NCBI GenBank assembly: GCA_017651385.1
Contig: JAGCCY010000220.1
Span: 1 to 6,417, forward strand
Origin: Lachnospiraceae bacterium
Lineage (GTDB): Bacteria > Bacillota > Clostridia > Lachnospirales > Lachnospiraceae
Reading direction: 5' to 3'
Length of the DNA stretch: 6,417 bases
The translations under genes were made by a program, and so were the position numbers. Below the pieces are notes generated by a model. The model ran no database searches, was not told where the DNA came from, and saw nothing but the letters and a program-made list of their open reading frames with translations. Numbering within the stretch: position 1 is the stretch's first letter; each line of letters opens with the position of its first letter. Positions 1 to 5,450 of the stretch are shown here, piece after piece.

Positions 1-38
1 CGGATTATTAGCATATGATATGCCAATAATCCGTTTTT
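1..38. terminator. Bidirectional intrinsic terminator hairpin at window edge
   Basis: Positions 1-33 form a nearly perfect hairpin: outer arms CGGATTATT (1-9) and AATAATCCG (25-33), inner arms GCATA (11-15) and TATGC (19-23), with a 3-nt loop. The single imperfect pair is G-U in the minus-strand transcript and A-C in the plus-strand transcript. The hairpin begins 9 nt past the stop codon of the minus-strand gene at 43-954, so it ends that operon; the T-tract for that direction would lie outside the window. On the plus strand the hairpin is followed directly by TTTTT (34-38), so it could also stop a convergent gene coming from the left. Direction is therefore given as both. Confidence 0.8.
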
Positions 39-42
39 GTTG

Positions 43-954
43 TTACGGGTATATTTTTGTTTTGGTAACGCCGTTTTCCTCGTATGAAAGTGTTGCGGTA
101 TAGTTGTCGTAATCTGCCTTAAGATCCACAAATATAGTGCCGTCCAGATCGTGATACTCAGTCTCGGTACCGTTTTTAATATCTCCCGAGTCCTTAAAAT
201 AACTTACCTGTACTATTTCCTCACGGCCTTCGCTTGTGAGTTTTACGCCTACCACTACCATGTCGTCACCGATTATTACCGAGTGTCCCGATCTAACCTC
301 AGGATTCGGATCGCGGGAATAATCCTCACTGATGCTGTCCTTCGAAACTGTGGCGTAATAGATAGAAAAACCGCTTCCGAATTCCTTGCCCTCTTCAGTC
401 ATATAATCGCTCGGAAGATATTTTTTGTCGAATCCGAGTGAAACCTCATCCCCATACATCGTGAAAATGTATACAATCTCATTGTCACCTGTTATAAGTG
501 CATATTCATATGTATCCGCAGCATTCTCGACCGCTATATATGCGGGATAGTTATATTTGCCCTCATCATCGCGCTTAAGCACTTCTTTTCTGTTTCCGTA
601 GGTTTTGGATGTATTCTCAAGGCGCAGTATCTCTTTTTTAAAAGCCACATCGGTATATTTGCACTTAAGATACGTCTGTACTGTAGGCGAAAAGAGCGTG
701 TCCCTGTACTTATGATAAAACTCCGTCTCAAGCGTTCCTTCGGGAATCTCTTCGGGGAAAGTTATATAACCGGTCCGGATCCCGTTTTCGTTAAATATCT
801 TGGGATAATCCTTTATGTCTTTATAAGTCTTTGCAGGTCCGCCCATAAAAAATAAAAAAACAAGGGCAAAGAATATCGTAAAAAGTGTTATTATTCCTAT
901 GGCCACACCCAATACTATACCGAGTACGGCATGGGAAGTTTTTGTTTTTTTCAT
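43..954 (-). CDS. Membrane-anchored protein with anti-sigma-like extracytoplasmic domain
   Basis: This is a 303-residue protein with no recognised catalytic family. A short basic N-terminus (MKKTKTSH) is followed by one long hydrophobic segment, about residues 10-38, and the remaining ~265 residues should lie outside the membrane. Residues about 97-199 match the outer domain of the upstream anti-sigma protein: LKCKYT (97-101 region), an Ala-Tyr/Glu-Tyr-Ala block at 138-152, EIVYIF (159-164), FDKKYLPSDY (175-184) and GFSIY (195-199). No zinc-finger (ZAS) module is present, so it probably does not bind sigma itself. Residues 200-303 are an extra C-terminal part, rich in acidic residues and likely beta strands, absent from the paralogue. 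The start is supported by AGGAGG five nt before the ATG. It is the last gene of the sigma operon, 20 nt after its neighbour. A co-sensor or decoy role is inference. Confidence 0.85.
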   Translation of the reverse strand: MKKTKTSHAVLGIVLGVAIGIITLFTIFFALVFLFFMGGPAKTYKDIKDYPKIFNENGIRTGYITFPEEIPEGTLETEFYHKYRDTLFSPTVQTYLKCKYTDVAFKKEILRLENTSKTYGNRKEVLKRDDEGKYNYPAYIAVENAADTYEYALITGDNEIVYIFTMYGDEVSLGFDKKYLPSDYMTEEGKEFGSGFSIYYATVSKDSISEDYSRDPNPEVRSGHSVIIGDDMVVVGVKLTSEGREEIVQVSYFKDSGDIKNGTETEYHDLDGTIFVDLKADYDNYTATLSYEENGVTKTKIYP

Positions 955-974
955 TGTGTCCTCCTGTGAGCCGC

Positions 975-1763
975 TTATTCGTATATGGAAAAAGGTTCGC
1001 GTTCATTTTCAAAATTCCAGCCGTGCTGACCGTAGTCTTTCGGGATAAGTTTTTTGTCAAACGGTATGTTTCTTCTGTCTGCTCCCTGAAGATAGATATA
1101 ATCTATCTCGCAGGCCCCTTCATTAAGAACCGCATATTCAAAGCCGTCGCCGTACATCATCGCACAGACTGCCGGAAGCGAAAATTCTTCTTCGTCGTAA
1201 ACCGCCTGCTTTTTATCCTTTACGGAAAGCAGGCGTTCTTTTTCCCGTGCAAACTCTTCAGCGGTATATTTACAGTTTAATCTTATTATATAGATCTGAT
1301 ACATGTCACCGCCGCCGCAGTCATAGTAATACTCTTTGATATTATCGGAAACCTCCGCTTTGTCGGGGAAAAGCATTAATTTTGCGATACCTCTGTAATC
1401 GGCCGTTTCGTAGTCTTTGGGATCGGTAAGTGTGGAAGCCTCAACACCCGTAGCCTTTGATATTTGGTGTCCGAGTGCCACGAATCCTCCGATTATCAAA
1501 AGAACCGCCAGCACTATCCCGATGATAAGGCCGATAAGAACATGCCGATAGCGCTTTACCGCCTTTACAAAACGGTTCTCCTTCTTTTTCTCCTCGATGA
1601 TCCCGTTTTCAATATTATCTTTTATTCTGTTTAATTCTGCCCTGCATTTTTCGCAGGAATCAAGATGACGCGCCAAAAATTCTTCGGACTCATCACTTAA
1701 AAGTCCTTCAAGATGAAGCGGCATCAGGTCTCTTGCGACCTTGCAATCCATCTCGTTTTGCAT
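975..1763 (-). CDS. Transmembrane anti-sigma factor with intact ZAS zinc finger
   Basis: This is a 262-residue predicted anti-sigma factor for the ECF sigma encoded two genes upstream. The N-terminal cytoplasmic part has the zf-HC2/ZAS signature: a D-L-M-P-x-x-L-E-G-L-L-S helix (12-23) followed by H33, C37 and C40 in the order H-x3-C-x2-C. A charged linker rich in Lys and Glu (about 55-73) leads to one membrane segment (about 74-97). An extracytoplasmic domain of about 165 residues follows, with several cysteines (C149, C164, C200, C218). That outer domain is similar to the one in the following gene, including FDKKLIPKDY at 235-244. The ATG at 1763 has GAGGTG five nt upstream and is preferred over M5. 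In the ZAS family such proteins hold the sigma at the membrane until a signal releases it; the signal here is unknown. The gene sits 17 nt after the short anti-sigma gene. Confidence 0.88.
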   Translation of the reverse strand: MQNEMDCKVARDLMPLHLEGLLSDESEEFLARHLDSCEKCRAELNRIKDNIENGIIEEKKKENRFVKAVKRYRHVLIGLIIGIVLAVLLIIGGFVALGHQISKATGVEASTLTDPKDYETADYRGIAKLMLFPDKAEVSDNIKEYYYDCGGGDMYQIYIIRLNCKYTAEEFAREKERLLSVKDKKQAVYDEEEFSLPAVCAMMYGDGFEYAVLNEGACEIDYIYLQGADRRNIPFDKKLIPKDYGQHGWNFENEREPFSIYE

Positions 1764-1780
1764 CCTCTCACCTCATTTCA

Positions 1781-2071
1781 TCATAATCCCTTTGCAATCT
1801 CAATGATCATATATATCCATACAAGCAAAAGAAAAAGAATATAACTTAAAAGGATCATCATGCCGACATGTTTTTTTCTGTATTTAAATCTTTTGACCGG
1901 TCTTTTAGACGATATATCAAGGTCGGCGATCATCATATTGTATATTTCCATACATTTGGGACTGTTCTTTAAATGCTCCGTGACCATAAGCCCCGTTTCT
2001 TCACTTAACAGACCGTCTATATAGGAAGGGAGCAGGTCGATCACGATCGCGTCGGAATATGTATTATTCAT
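1781..2071 (-). CDS. Short membrane anti-sigma protein with degenerate ZAS motif
   Basis: This is a 96-residue protein. Its N-terminus resembles the ZAS module (VIDLLPSYIDGLLSEE at 10-25), but the zinc site reads H33-x3-S37-x2-C40, so the first cysteine is serine. One hydrophobic segment spans about 69-91, leaving only a few residues outside, so there is almost no sensor domain. The start was chosen at the ATG of MNNTYSD: AAAGGAG lies ten nt upstream, and the ATGAATAA overlap puts it 8 bp inside the sigma gene. A longer reading from a TTG at 2092 would run through that ribosome site and is less likely. Overlap with the sigma gene indicates coupled translation and a direct partnership, as is usual for sigma/anti-sigma pairs. 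Whether it still binds sigma, works without zinc, or modulates the larger anti-sigma protein cannot be decided from sequence. Confidence 0.85.
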   Translation of the reverse strand: MNNTYSDAIVIDLLPSYIDGLLSEETGLMVTEHLKNSPKCMEIYNMMIADLDISSKRPVKRFKYRKKHVGMMILLSYILFLLLVWIYMIIEIAKGL

Positions 2072-2555
2072 TGTGTTCAAGCTCCTTTCCAAGAATTTGT
2101 TTGGCCCGGTAAAAATTTACTCTTGCCCAGTTTTCGGATTTATTTAATATGTCACCGATCTCTTTAAAACTCAGATCGCCGGTAAGTCTTAAAAGCACCA
2201 CATCTTTCATCGGTGATCCCAAAGCGCTTATGGCCTTATATACGTTAACCTTTGCCTCGGCTTCCTCGATCTTATTTTCTGTCGAAGAAGGTGAAACGGC
2301 TTCGAAAGTGTCATCAAGAGGCACTTCTTTTAAACGTTTCTTTTTGTCTATGCTCTGATAATACGAAAACTTCGCTATCTGGCAAAGCCATGTAGAAAGC
2401 TTTGAGTCTCCCCGAAATTCGGATATTTTTTTCGTGGCACGGTAAAATGTTTCCTGAGTAAGCTCTTCCGCGGCATCAGGATTACCGCCGGTAAGAGTAT
2501 AAAGATATCCGTAAACAGTCTCGAAATACTGTTCATAGATGCCATCCATATTCAC
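2064..2555 (-). CDS. ECF-type RNA polymerase sigma factor
   Basis: This is a 163-residue sigma-70 family protein of the extracytoplasmic-function type, which has only regions 2 and 4. Region 2 spans roughly residues 5-75 and includes the core-binding and -10-recognition helices, with AEELTQETFYRA near 29-40 and STWLCQIAK near 54-62. A variable acidic linker follows (about 80-105). Region 4 (about 106-158) carries a helix-turn-helix, with LSFKEIGDILNKS and ENWARVNFYRAK as the recognition part. Length is normal for the group. It starts at GTG (2555) because a near-perfect AAAGGAGGTG site ends five nt upstream; an ATG two codons inside would be too far away. It heads a four-gene operon with two membrane anti-sigma-like proteins, which is the standard layout for envelope-stress or antimicrobial-response sigma factors. 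The ECF subgroup and regulon are not assigned. Confidence 0.95.
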   Translation of the reverse strand: MNMDGIYEQYFETVYGYLYTLTGGNPDAAEELTQETFYRATKKISEFRGDSKLSTWLCQIAKFSYYQSIDKKKRLKEVPLDDTFEAVSPSSTENKIEEAEAKVNVYKAISALGSPMKDVVLLRLTGDLSFKEIGDILNKSENWARVNFYRAKQILGKELEHNE

Positions 2556-2560
2556 CGTAC

Positions 2561-2570
2561 CACCTCCTTT
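2561..2570 (-). promoter_or_regulatory. Strong ribosome binding site fixing the GTG start of the sigma gene
   Basis: The minus strand reads AAAGGAGGTG, almost the full complement of the 16S rRNA 3' end, and ends 5 nt before GTG (2555). The alternative ATG at 2549 would be 11 nt away from the end of this site. The strong site with a non-ATG start may set the sigma level. Confidence 0.8.
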
Positions 2571-2608
2571 TTTGATTTTTTCCCGCTTTAAACGGTCTTT
2601 TCTTTTGC

Positions 2609-2656
2609 TTTATACTAATTAGTCCAACTAATGATACCAAACGTTACAAAAAAAAT
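2609..2656 (-). promoter_or_regulatory. Upstream control region of the sigma operon with ATTAGT palindrome
   Basis: The sigma gene must be transcribed from here because a terminator lies just upstream. The minus strand holds an extended -10-like TGGTATCAT at about 2630-2638, preceded by an A/T-rich tract with runs of T, but no clear -35. A second -10-like TATAAA is at 2609-2614. Between them lie ATTAGT-TGG-ACTAAT (2618-2632, a perfect 6-3-6 inverted repeat) and the overlapping palindrome ACTAATTAGT (2614-2623), giving three ATTAGT units. GTAACGTTT at 2639-2647 has the AAC core seen in many ECF -35 boxes, but no CGTC-like -10 follows at the right spacing. The dyad looks like an operator of the MarR-type size class; which promoter is used is unresolved. 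Confidence 0.5.
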
Positions 2657-2666
2657 AAAATTTTTT

Positions 2667-2700
2667 AAAAAATATAAAAAGCAGGGCTTTTTAGCCCTGC
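2667..2700 (-). terminator. Intrinsic terminator of the upstream operon
   Basis: In the minus transcript GCAGGGCT and AGCCCTGC form a perfect 8-bp GC-rich stem with a four-A loop (2681-2700), followed at once by TTTTT and then ATATTTTTT (2680-2667). It lies 20 nt after the stop codon of the HAD gene at 2721. There is no T-tract on the plus side, so it works in one direction and separates the two operons. Confidence 0.95.
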
Positions 2701-2720
2701 TGCCTGTATATATGCATTTT

Positions 2721-3392
2721 CTATAAAAATCTTATCACATCCATGGGACGCAGGAGCGTTGCAAAATCTTTCTTTAAATGCACATGATCCCTTGTATTGT
2801 CTTTGAAATACCATGTTGCCTGTAAGGCTTTCATACCGAGAGCAGAAGCGGCCTCAAGCTCACTGCTTCCTCCGTCCCCCCCATACAGGCATTCTTCGGG
2901 CTTAAGGTTAAGCTTTTTTAAACAGTCCTTGAATATCTTTTCGTTGGGCTTCATTACACCGAGCTCGCATGAAAGACACGCCGCATCGAAACATTTAAAA
3001 ATGTCGCTGTCTCTTATAGCCGTACGCTCTTCATGAAAGCAGTTGGTGATAAGTGCGATCTTAACCTTCCTGTCTTTGAGCTCCTTAAGCAATTCCTTCA
3101 CTTCGGGATCTATGGTCTTAAAAGCTTCGTATTTAGATCTTTGTCTTTTTTCGGATATCAATTTAAGAAGTTCATCCGAATAGCGCCCGGTGGATCTTAA
3201 AATATCCTCTATAACTTCCTCAAACGTTACTTTACCAAGCGTTCTGTCATCCTCGGTCTTGTCCCAGAAGCTTTTAAATTCGGCCCGCGAAAGCCCGCAG
3301 TCAGCTGCGATATTCTCGCTGAAATAAAGAGGGCTTCTGTAAAATGTGATCAAAGTCTCATACATATCAAAAATAACCGCTTTATGACTCAT
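2721..3392 (-). CDS. HAD-superfamily hydrolase (subfamily IA-like)
   Basis: This is a 223-residue haloacid-dehalogenase-type hydrolase. Motif I is IFDMYETL with nucleophile D9. Position D+2 is Tyr (Y11), where phosphatases of this superfamily normally carry the acid/base Asp. Motif II is ALITN (T116), motif III GVMKPN (K148), and motif IV GGDGGSSELEAA (D173, E178). A helical cap lies between motifs I and II (about 15-95), as in C1-cap members. The start is the ATG at 3392, giving MSHKAVIFD, because AAGGAA lies eight nt upstream and the ATGA overlap with the preceding isomerase gene is typical of coupled genes. An earlier in-frame ATG at 3446 would add 18 residues with no family match. The likely substrate is a small phosphorylated metabolite, perhaps the product of the neighbouring isomerase, but the specificity cannot be read from sequence and dehalogenase-like chemistry is not excluded. 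Confidence 0.9.
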   Translation of the reverse strand: MSHKAVIFDMYETLITFYRSPLYFSENIAADCGLSRAEFKSFWDKTEDDRTLGKVTFEEVIEDILRSTGRYSDELLKLISEKRQRSKYEAFKTIDPEVKELLKELKDRKVKIALITNCFHEERTAIRDSDIFKCFDAACLSCELGVMKPNEKIFKDCLKKLNLKPEECLYGGDGGSSELEAASALGMKALQATWYFKDNTRDHVHLKKDFATLLRPMDVIRFL

Positions 3393-4291
3393 ACCAAGAT
3401 TTCCTTCTGATATTTTTCCGTAAGTTTTCTTAAATTGTCTATGCATTCGTTTAACATATCAAAGTCAATGCCCTCGCGTTCTTTTGAAAATGCCGTGGAC
3501 TCGATCGTGTAATCTCCGGTATAGCCATAGCCCGACAGCTTTTCAAAAAATGCATCAAAGTCAACATGCCCTTTACCTATAGGGAGAACCTTCAGATTGT
3601 TAAAATCCTTAAGGCCTCCGCCGTAATCGTTGATGTGAAGGTGCCCGATATGACCGTCTTTAAGCATCCAGTCCCATTCAGGCTTAAAAAGATCGAGCGT
3701 CTCACCGTGAAACTCAGCCATTTTGGTGTCATATACAAATTTAACATCAGGGTATGACTTATAAACCTCATTAAGATCGTACAAAGGCGTGTTTTTGTTA
3801 CAGATCACGTTCTCGACCATCAGGGATATTCCCGCTTTTTCGGCCATCTCCTTAAATACCCCGAAACGCTTTATATTAAGTTCTATATTCTTGTCCGAGA
3901 TAAGACCGTTCCATAAATGGAATACCATTTTATCGGCACCGAATTCCTTCGCAACGCGAAGGTTTATCTTAAAGTCTTCTATTGCATTTTTATAATTTTC
4001 TTCGTCTTCATCGGGGGTAAATGTATATCTCTTATATTGCCCGTCTTCAAACCATACCTTTCCGCCGGCAATGAGCTCGGATAAAGATTTCTTGCAATGA
4101 ATGACCGGGATATTAAGCTTATAACCCTTAACGGTCCTTATAAGTTCATCGATCTTTGGATACCACGAACCGTATACCATGAACTCAAAACCGTCGCAAT
4201 CAAGCCGCTTTTCCACGTCTTCCAAAAGTCTGTAATTTCTGCCGTTGGGCATCCCGAGAAGAGCGCCCGTCGATATAAATACTTTATTCAT
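3389..4291 (-). CDS. Sugar-phosphate isomerase/epimerase, TIM-barrel AP-endonuclease-2 family
   Basis: This is a 300-residue protein of the xylose-isomerase-like TIM-barrel superfamily. Candidate metal and substrate residues sit at expected strand ends: H65 (IPVIHCKK), H125 (VFHLWNG), E160 (LMVEN), D188 (VYDTKMAEFHG), H217 and H219 (GHLHINDY), the GKGHVDF loop (239-245), and E264 (TIES). The fold contains both sugar isomerases or epimerases such as IolE and the DNA repair enzyme endonuclease IV. The sequence lacks any feature that marks it clearly as endonuclease IV, so a sugar or polyol substrate is more likely. The ribosome site is mediocre (AGGACGG, nine nt from ATG), and a 13-codon minicistron ends six nt upstream, which suggests reinitiation. 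Its 3' end overlaps the following HAD gene by ATGA, so the two products are probably made in step. Confidence 0.85.
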   Translation of the reverse strand: MNKVFISTGALLGMPNGRNYRLLEDVEKRLDCDGFEFMVYGSWYPKIDELIRTVKGYKLNIPVIHCKKSLSELIAGGKVWFEDGQYKRYTFTPDEDEENYKNAIEDFKINLRVAKEFGADKMVFHLWNGLISDKNIELNIKRFGVFKEMAEKAGISLMVENVICNKNTPLYDLNEVYKSYPDVKFVYDTKMAEFHGETLDLFKPEWDWMLKDGHIGHLHINDYGGGLKDFNNLKVLPIGKGHVDFDAFFEKLSGYGYTGDYTIESTAFSKEREGIDFDMLNECIDNLRKLTEKYQKEILV

Positions 4292-4297
4292 TTAACT

Positions 4298-4339
4298 CTA
4301 CCGTCCTGATACCTTTACTGCCTCAATCTTATCTTTCAT
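4298..4339 (-). CDS. Putative 13-codon minicistron before the isomerase gene
   Basis: The minus strand has GGAGGGAG (4344-4351) four nt before an ATG at 4339. That ATG overlaps the TAA of the fusion gene as TAATG. The frame encodes MKDKIEAVKVSGR and ends in TAG. It is in frame with the isomerase, separated from it only by TAG-AGT-TAA. The ribosome site here is clearly better than that of the isomerase. It may be a translational relay (terminate, then reinitiate six nt later), a leader peptide, or the remains of an older gene start. No peptide function is claimed and expression is not shown. Confidence 0.4.
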   Translation of the reverse strand: MKDKIEAVKVSGR

Positions 4340-5448
4340 TATACTCCCTCCTTTATGATCTTCCATTCCTCAATAAGTCTGTCAAGTTTCCACGCCGCAT
4401 TTGCGGGGCTTGTGGACGGAAGGAGTTTTGCCTCTATACCCGTGTTCTTATACGTATATTTTTTATAGAGTTCTTCGGCTTTTTTACCGTTTACAAATAT
4501 TCTCGTAACCTTTGAATTATCGAGGATCTTTGACAGATCGTTCGGAACAACGTCTTTGATGCTCGCATCGGACGAGCCCGTGATCGTGCAGGATCTTATC
4601 ACATCCCATGCAGCTATGTGATTTCTCAAAAGAAAACTCTTCCTCTCTTCGATCGTCCCGGGAACAGGCTCATTGTATATTTCGGCCACCACCTTCCAGA
4701 AACGGTTTTGCGGATGCCCGTAAAAATATCCCATTTCTCGGGACCTTACCGAAGGAAAGCTTCCCAGGATAAGGATCTTCGAATCTTTGTCGAAAGTCGG
4801 AGGGATAGGGTGCACAATGTGCGTTCCCTTAATAAAAATACCCAAAAGTTCTGTAAGCGAATCTATGGTTTTATCAGGCTTTTGTTCTTCGCCCTCAAGG
4901 TGCCAGAACTTTCCGAAACCCTGCCTGATCCATACTGTTCTCATTCCGACCGTCTTTGCGGGAACTATATCGTTATCTATACGGTCGCCTATCATAACCG
5001 CTTCATCGGCATTAACGCCCGCTCGCTTTAAAGCCAGTTTAAATATTGCGGGATCCGGCTTTTTAAGACCTTCCTCCGCTGACGCCACAACAATATCCAT
5101 ATATTTTAGGATCCCGTGTTCTTTTAACCTGTCAGCTGTTCCGAGCGACTGATTTGCTATCACGCCGATCTTATGGTTCTTTTTAAGAGCTTTAAGAACT
5201 CTTTCGGCATCGGGATAGAGTTTTTCTTCTTCAAAATACCACACAAGACGCGGAAGATCGTACAGTTTACACGTCCTTATGTCCCCACGCTCGTTTTTAT
5301 GATAAAAATCCATTGCGGTATTGTATATTTCTTCGTAAGACACCCCGGCGTTATCCGCCATATCCTTAAACCGATGCTCATACACTTTGGATTCGTCCAT
5401 AAGCGTGGATCCCACATCGAAAAATATCCATTTTATGTTTTCAAACAT
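4339..5448 (-). CDS. HAD hydrolase fused to family-6 hypoxanthine-DNA glycosylase
   Basis: This is a 369-residue two-domain protein in one uninterrupted frame. Residues 1-205 are a HAD hydrolase: motif I FFDVGSTL (nucleophile D11, but G13 instead of the second Asp), motif II VIANQS (S101), motif III KKPDP (K130), and motif IV MIGDRIDNDI (D155, D158, D160). Residues 209-369 match the UDG-superfamily family-6 enzymes annotated as DNA-deoxyinosine (hypoxanthine) glycosylase: LILGSFPSVRSRE (226-238), GHPQNRFW (244-251, with conserved N248), AAWDVIRSC (279-287), GSSDASI (291-297), and LPSTSPANA (343-351). Such enzymes remove hypoxanthine left by adenine deamination. The domains join with almost no linker at about 205-210, and a ribosome-site-like AAGGGA plus GTG lies at the junction. 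The start is the ATG at 5448, with GGGGA six nt upstream, 2 nt after the lipoprotein gene. A joint role in clearing deaminated purines is inference. Confidence 0.9.
   Translation of the reverse strand: MFENIKWIFFDVGSTLMDESKVYEHRFKDMADNAGVSYEEIYNTAMDFYHKNERGDIRTCKLYDLPRLVWYFEEEKLYPDAERVLKALKKNHKIGVIANQSLGTADRLKEHGILKYMDIVVASAEEGLKKPDPAIFKLALKRAGVNADEAVMIGDRIDNDIVPAKTVGMRTVWIRQGFGKFWHLEGEEQKPDKTIDSLTELLGIFIKGTHIVHPIPPTFDKDSKILILGSFPSVRSREMGYFYGHPQNRFWKVVAEIYNEPVPGTIEERKSFLLRNHIAAWDVIRSCTITGSSDASIKDVVPNDLSKILDNSKVTRIFVNGKKAEELYKKYTYKNTGIEAKLLPSTSPANAAWKLDRLIEEWKIIKEGV
4813..4830 (-). promoter_or_regulatory. Possible internal ribosome site and GTG start for the glycosylase domain
   Basis: Inside the fusion gene the minus strand has AAGGGA (4825-4830), then nine nt, then GTG (4813-4815), codon 212. 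A start here would give VHPIPPTFD, exactly where free-standing family-6 glycosylases usually begin. It could yield a separate glycosylase, or be the remnant of an independent gene that became fused. Purine-rich codons for Lys-Gly can mimic such a site by chance. Confidence 0.3.
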
Positions 5449-5450
5449 AT

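Noticed and set aside
151..441. Plus-strand open frame of 96 codons
   Set aside because: Lies wholly inside the minus-strand membrane protein gene, has no ribosome site, and its product has no recognisable family features.
885..1280. Plus-strand open frame of 131 codons
   Set aside because: Runs antisense across the junction of two well-supported genes; the Phe/Arg-rich product is what the antisense of Lys/Glu-rich coding sequence gives.
2072..2092. TTG start at 2092 for the short anti-sigma gene
   Set aside because: That reading passes through the AAAGGAG ribosome site used by the ATG at 2071, and it has no better site upstream.
2639..2647. GTAACGTTT as an ECF sigma -35 element for autoregulation
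   Set aside because: No CGTC- or CGTA-like -10 occurs 16-17 nt downstream on the minus strand, so sigma autoregulation is not supported from sequence alone.
2641..2680. A/T-rich stretch as a replication origin or mobile-element end
   Set aside because: It is explained by the terminator T-tract and promoter-upstream A/T tracts; there are no DnaA-box clusters, terminal inverted repeats or target duplications.
3393..3446. Upstream in-frame ATG for the second HAD gene
   Set aside because: It would add 18 residues before the HAD core and overlap the isomerase gene by 58 bp; the ATG at 3392 has AAGGAA at good spacing and an ATGA overlap.
4618..5152. Two overlapping plus-strand open frames (137 and 121 codons)
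   Set aside because: Both are antisense to the HAD-glycosylase fusion, whose motifs are unambiguous; they have no supporting start signals.
4339..5448. Fusion as a sequencing artefact joining two genes
   Set aside because: The frame is open without a stop throughout and both domains are complete. A lost stop codon from a base error cannot be fully excluded, but nothing in the sequence points to it.
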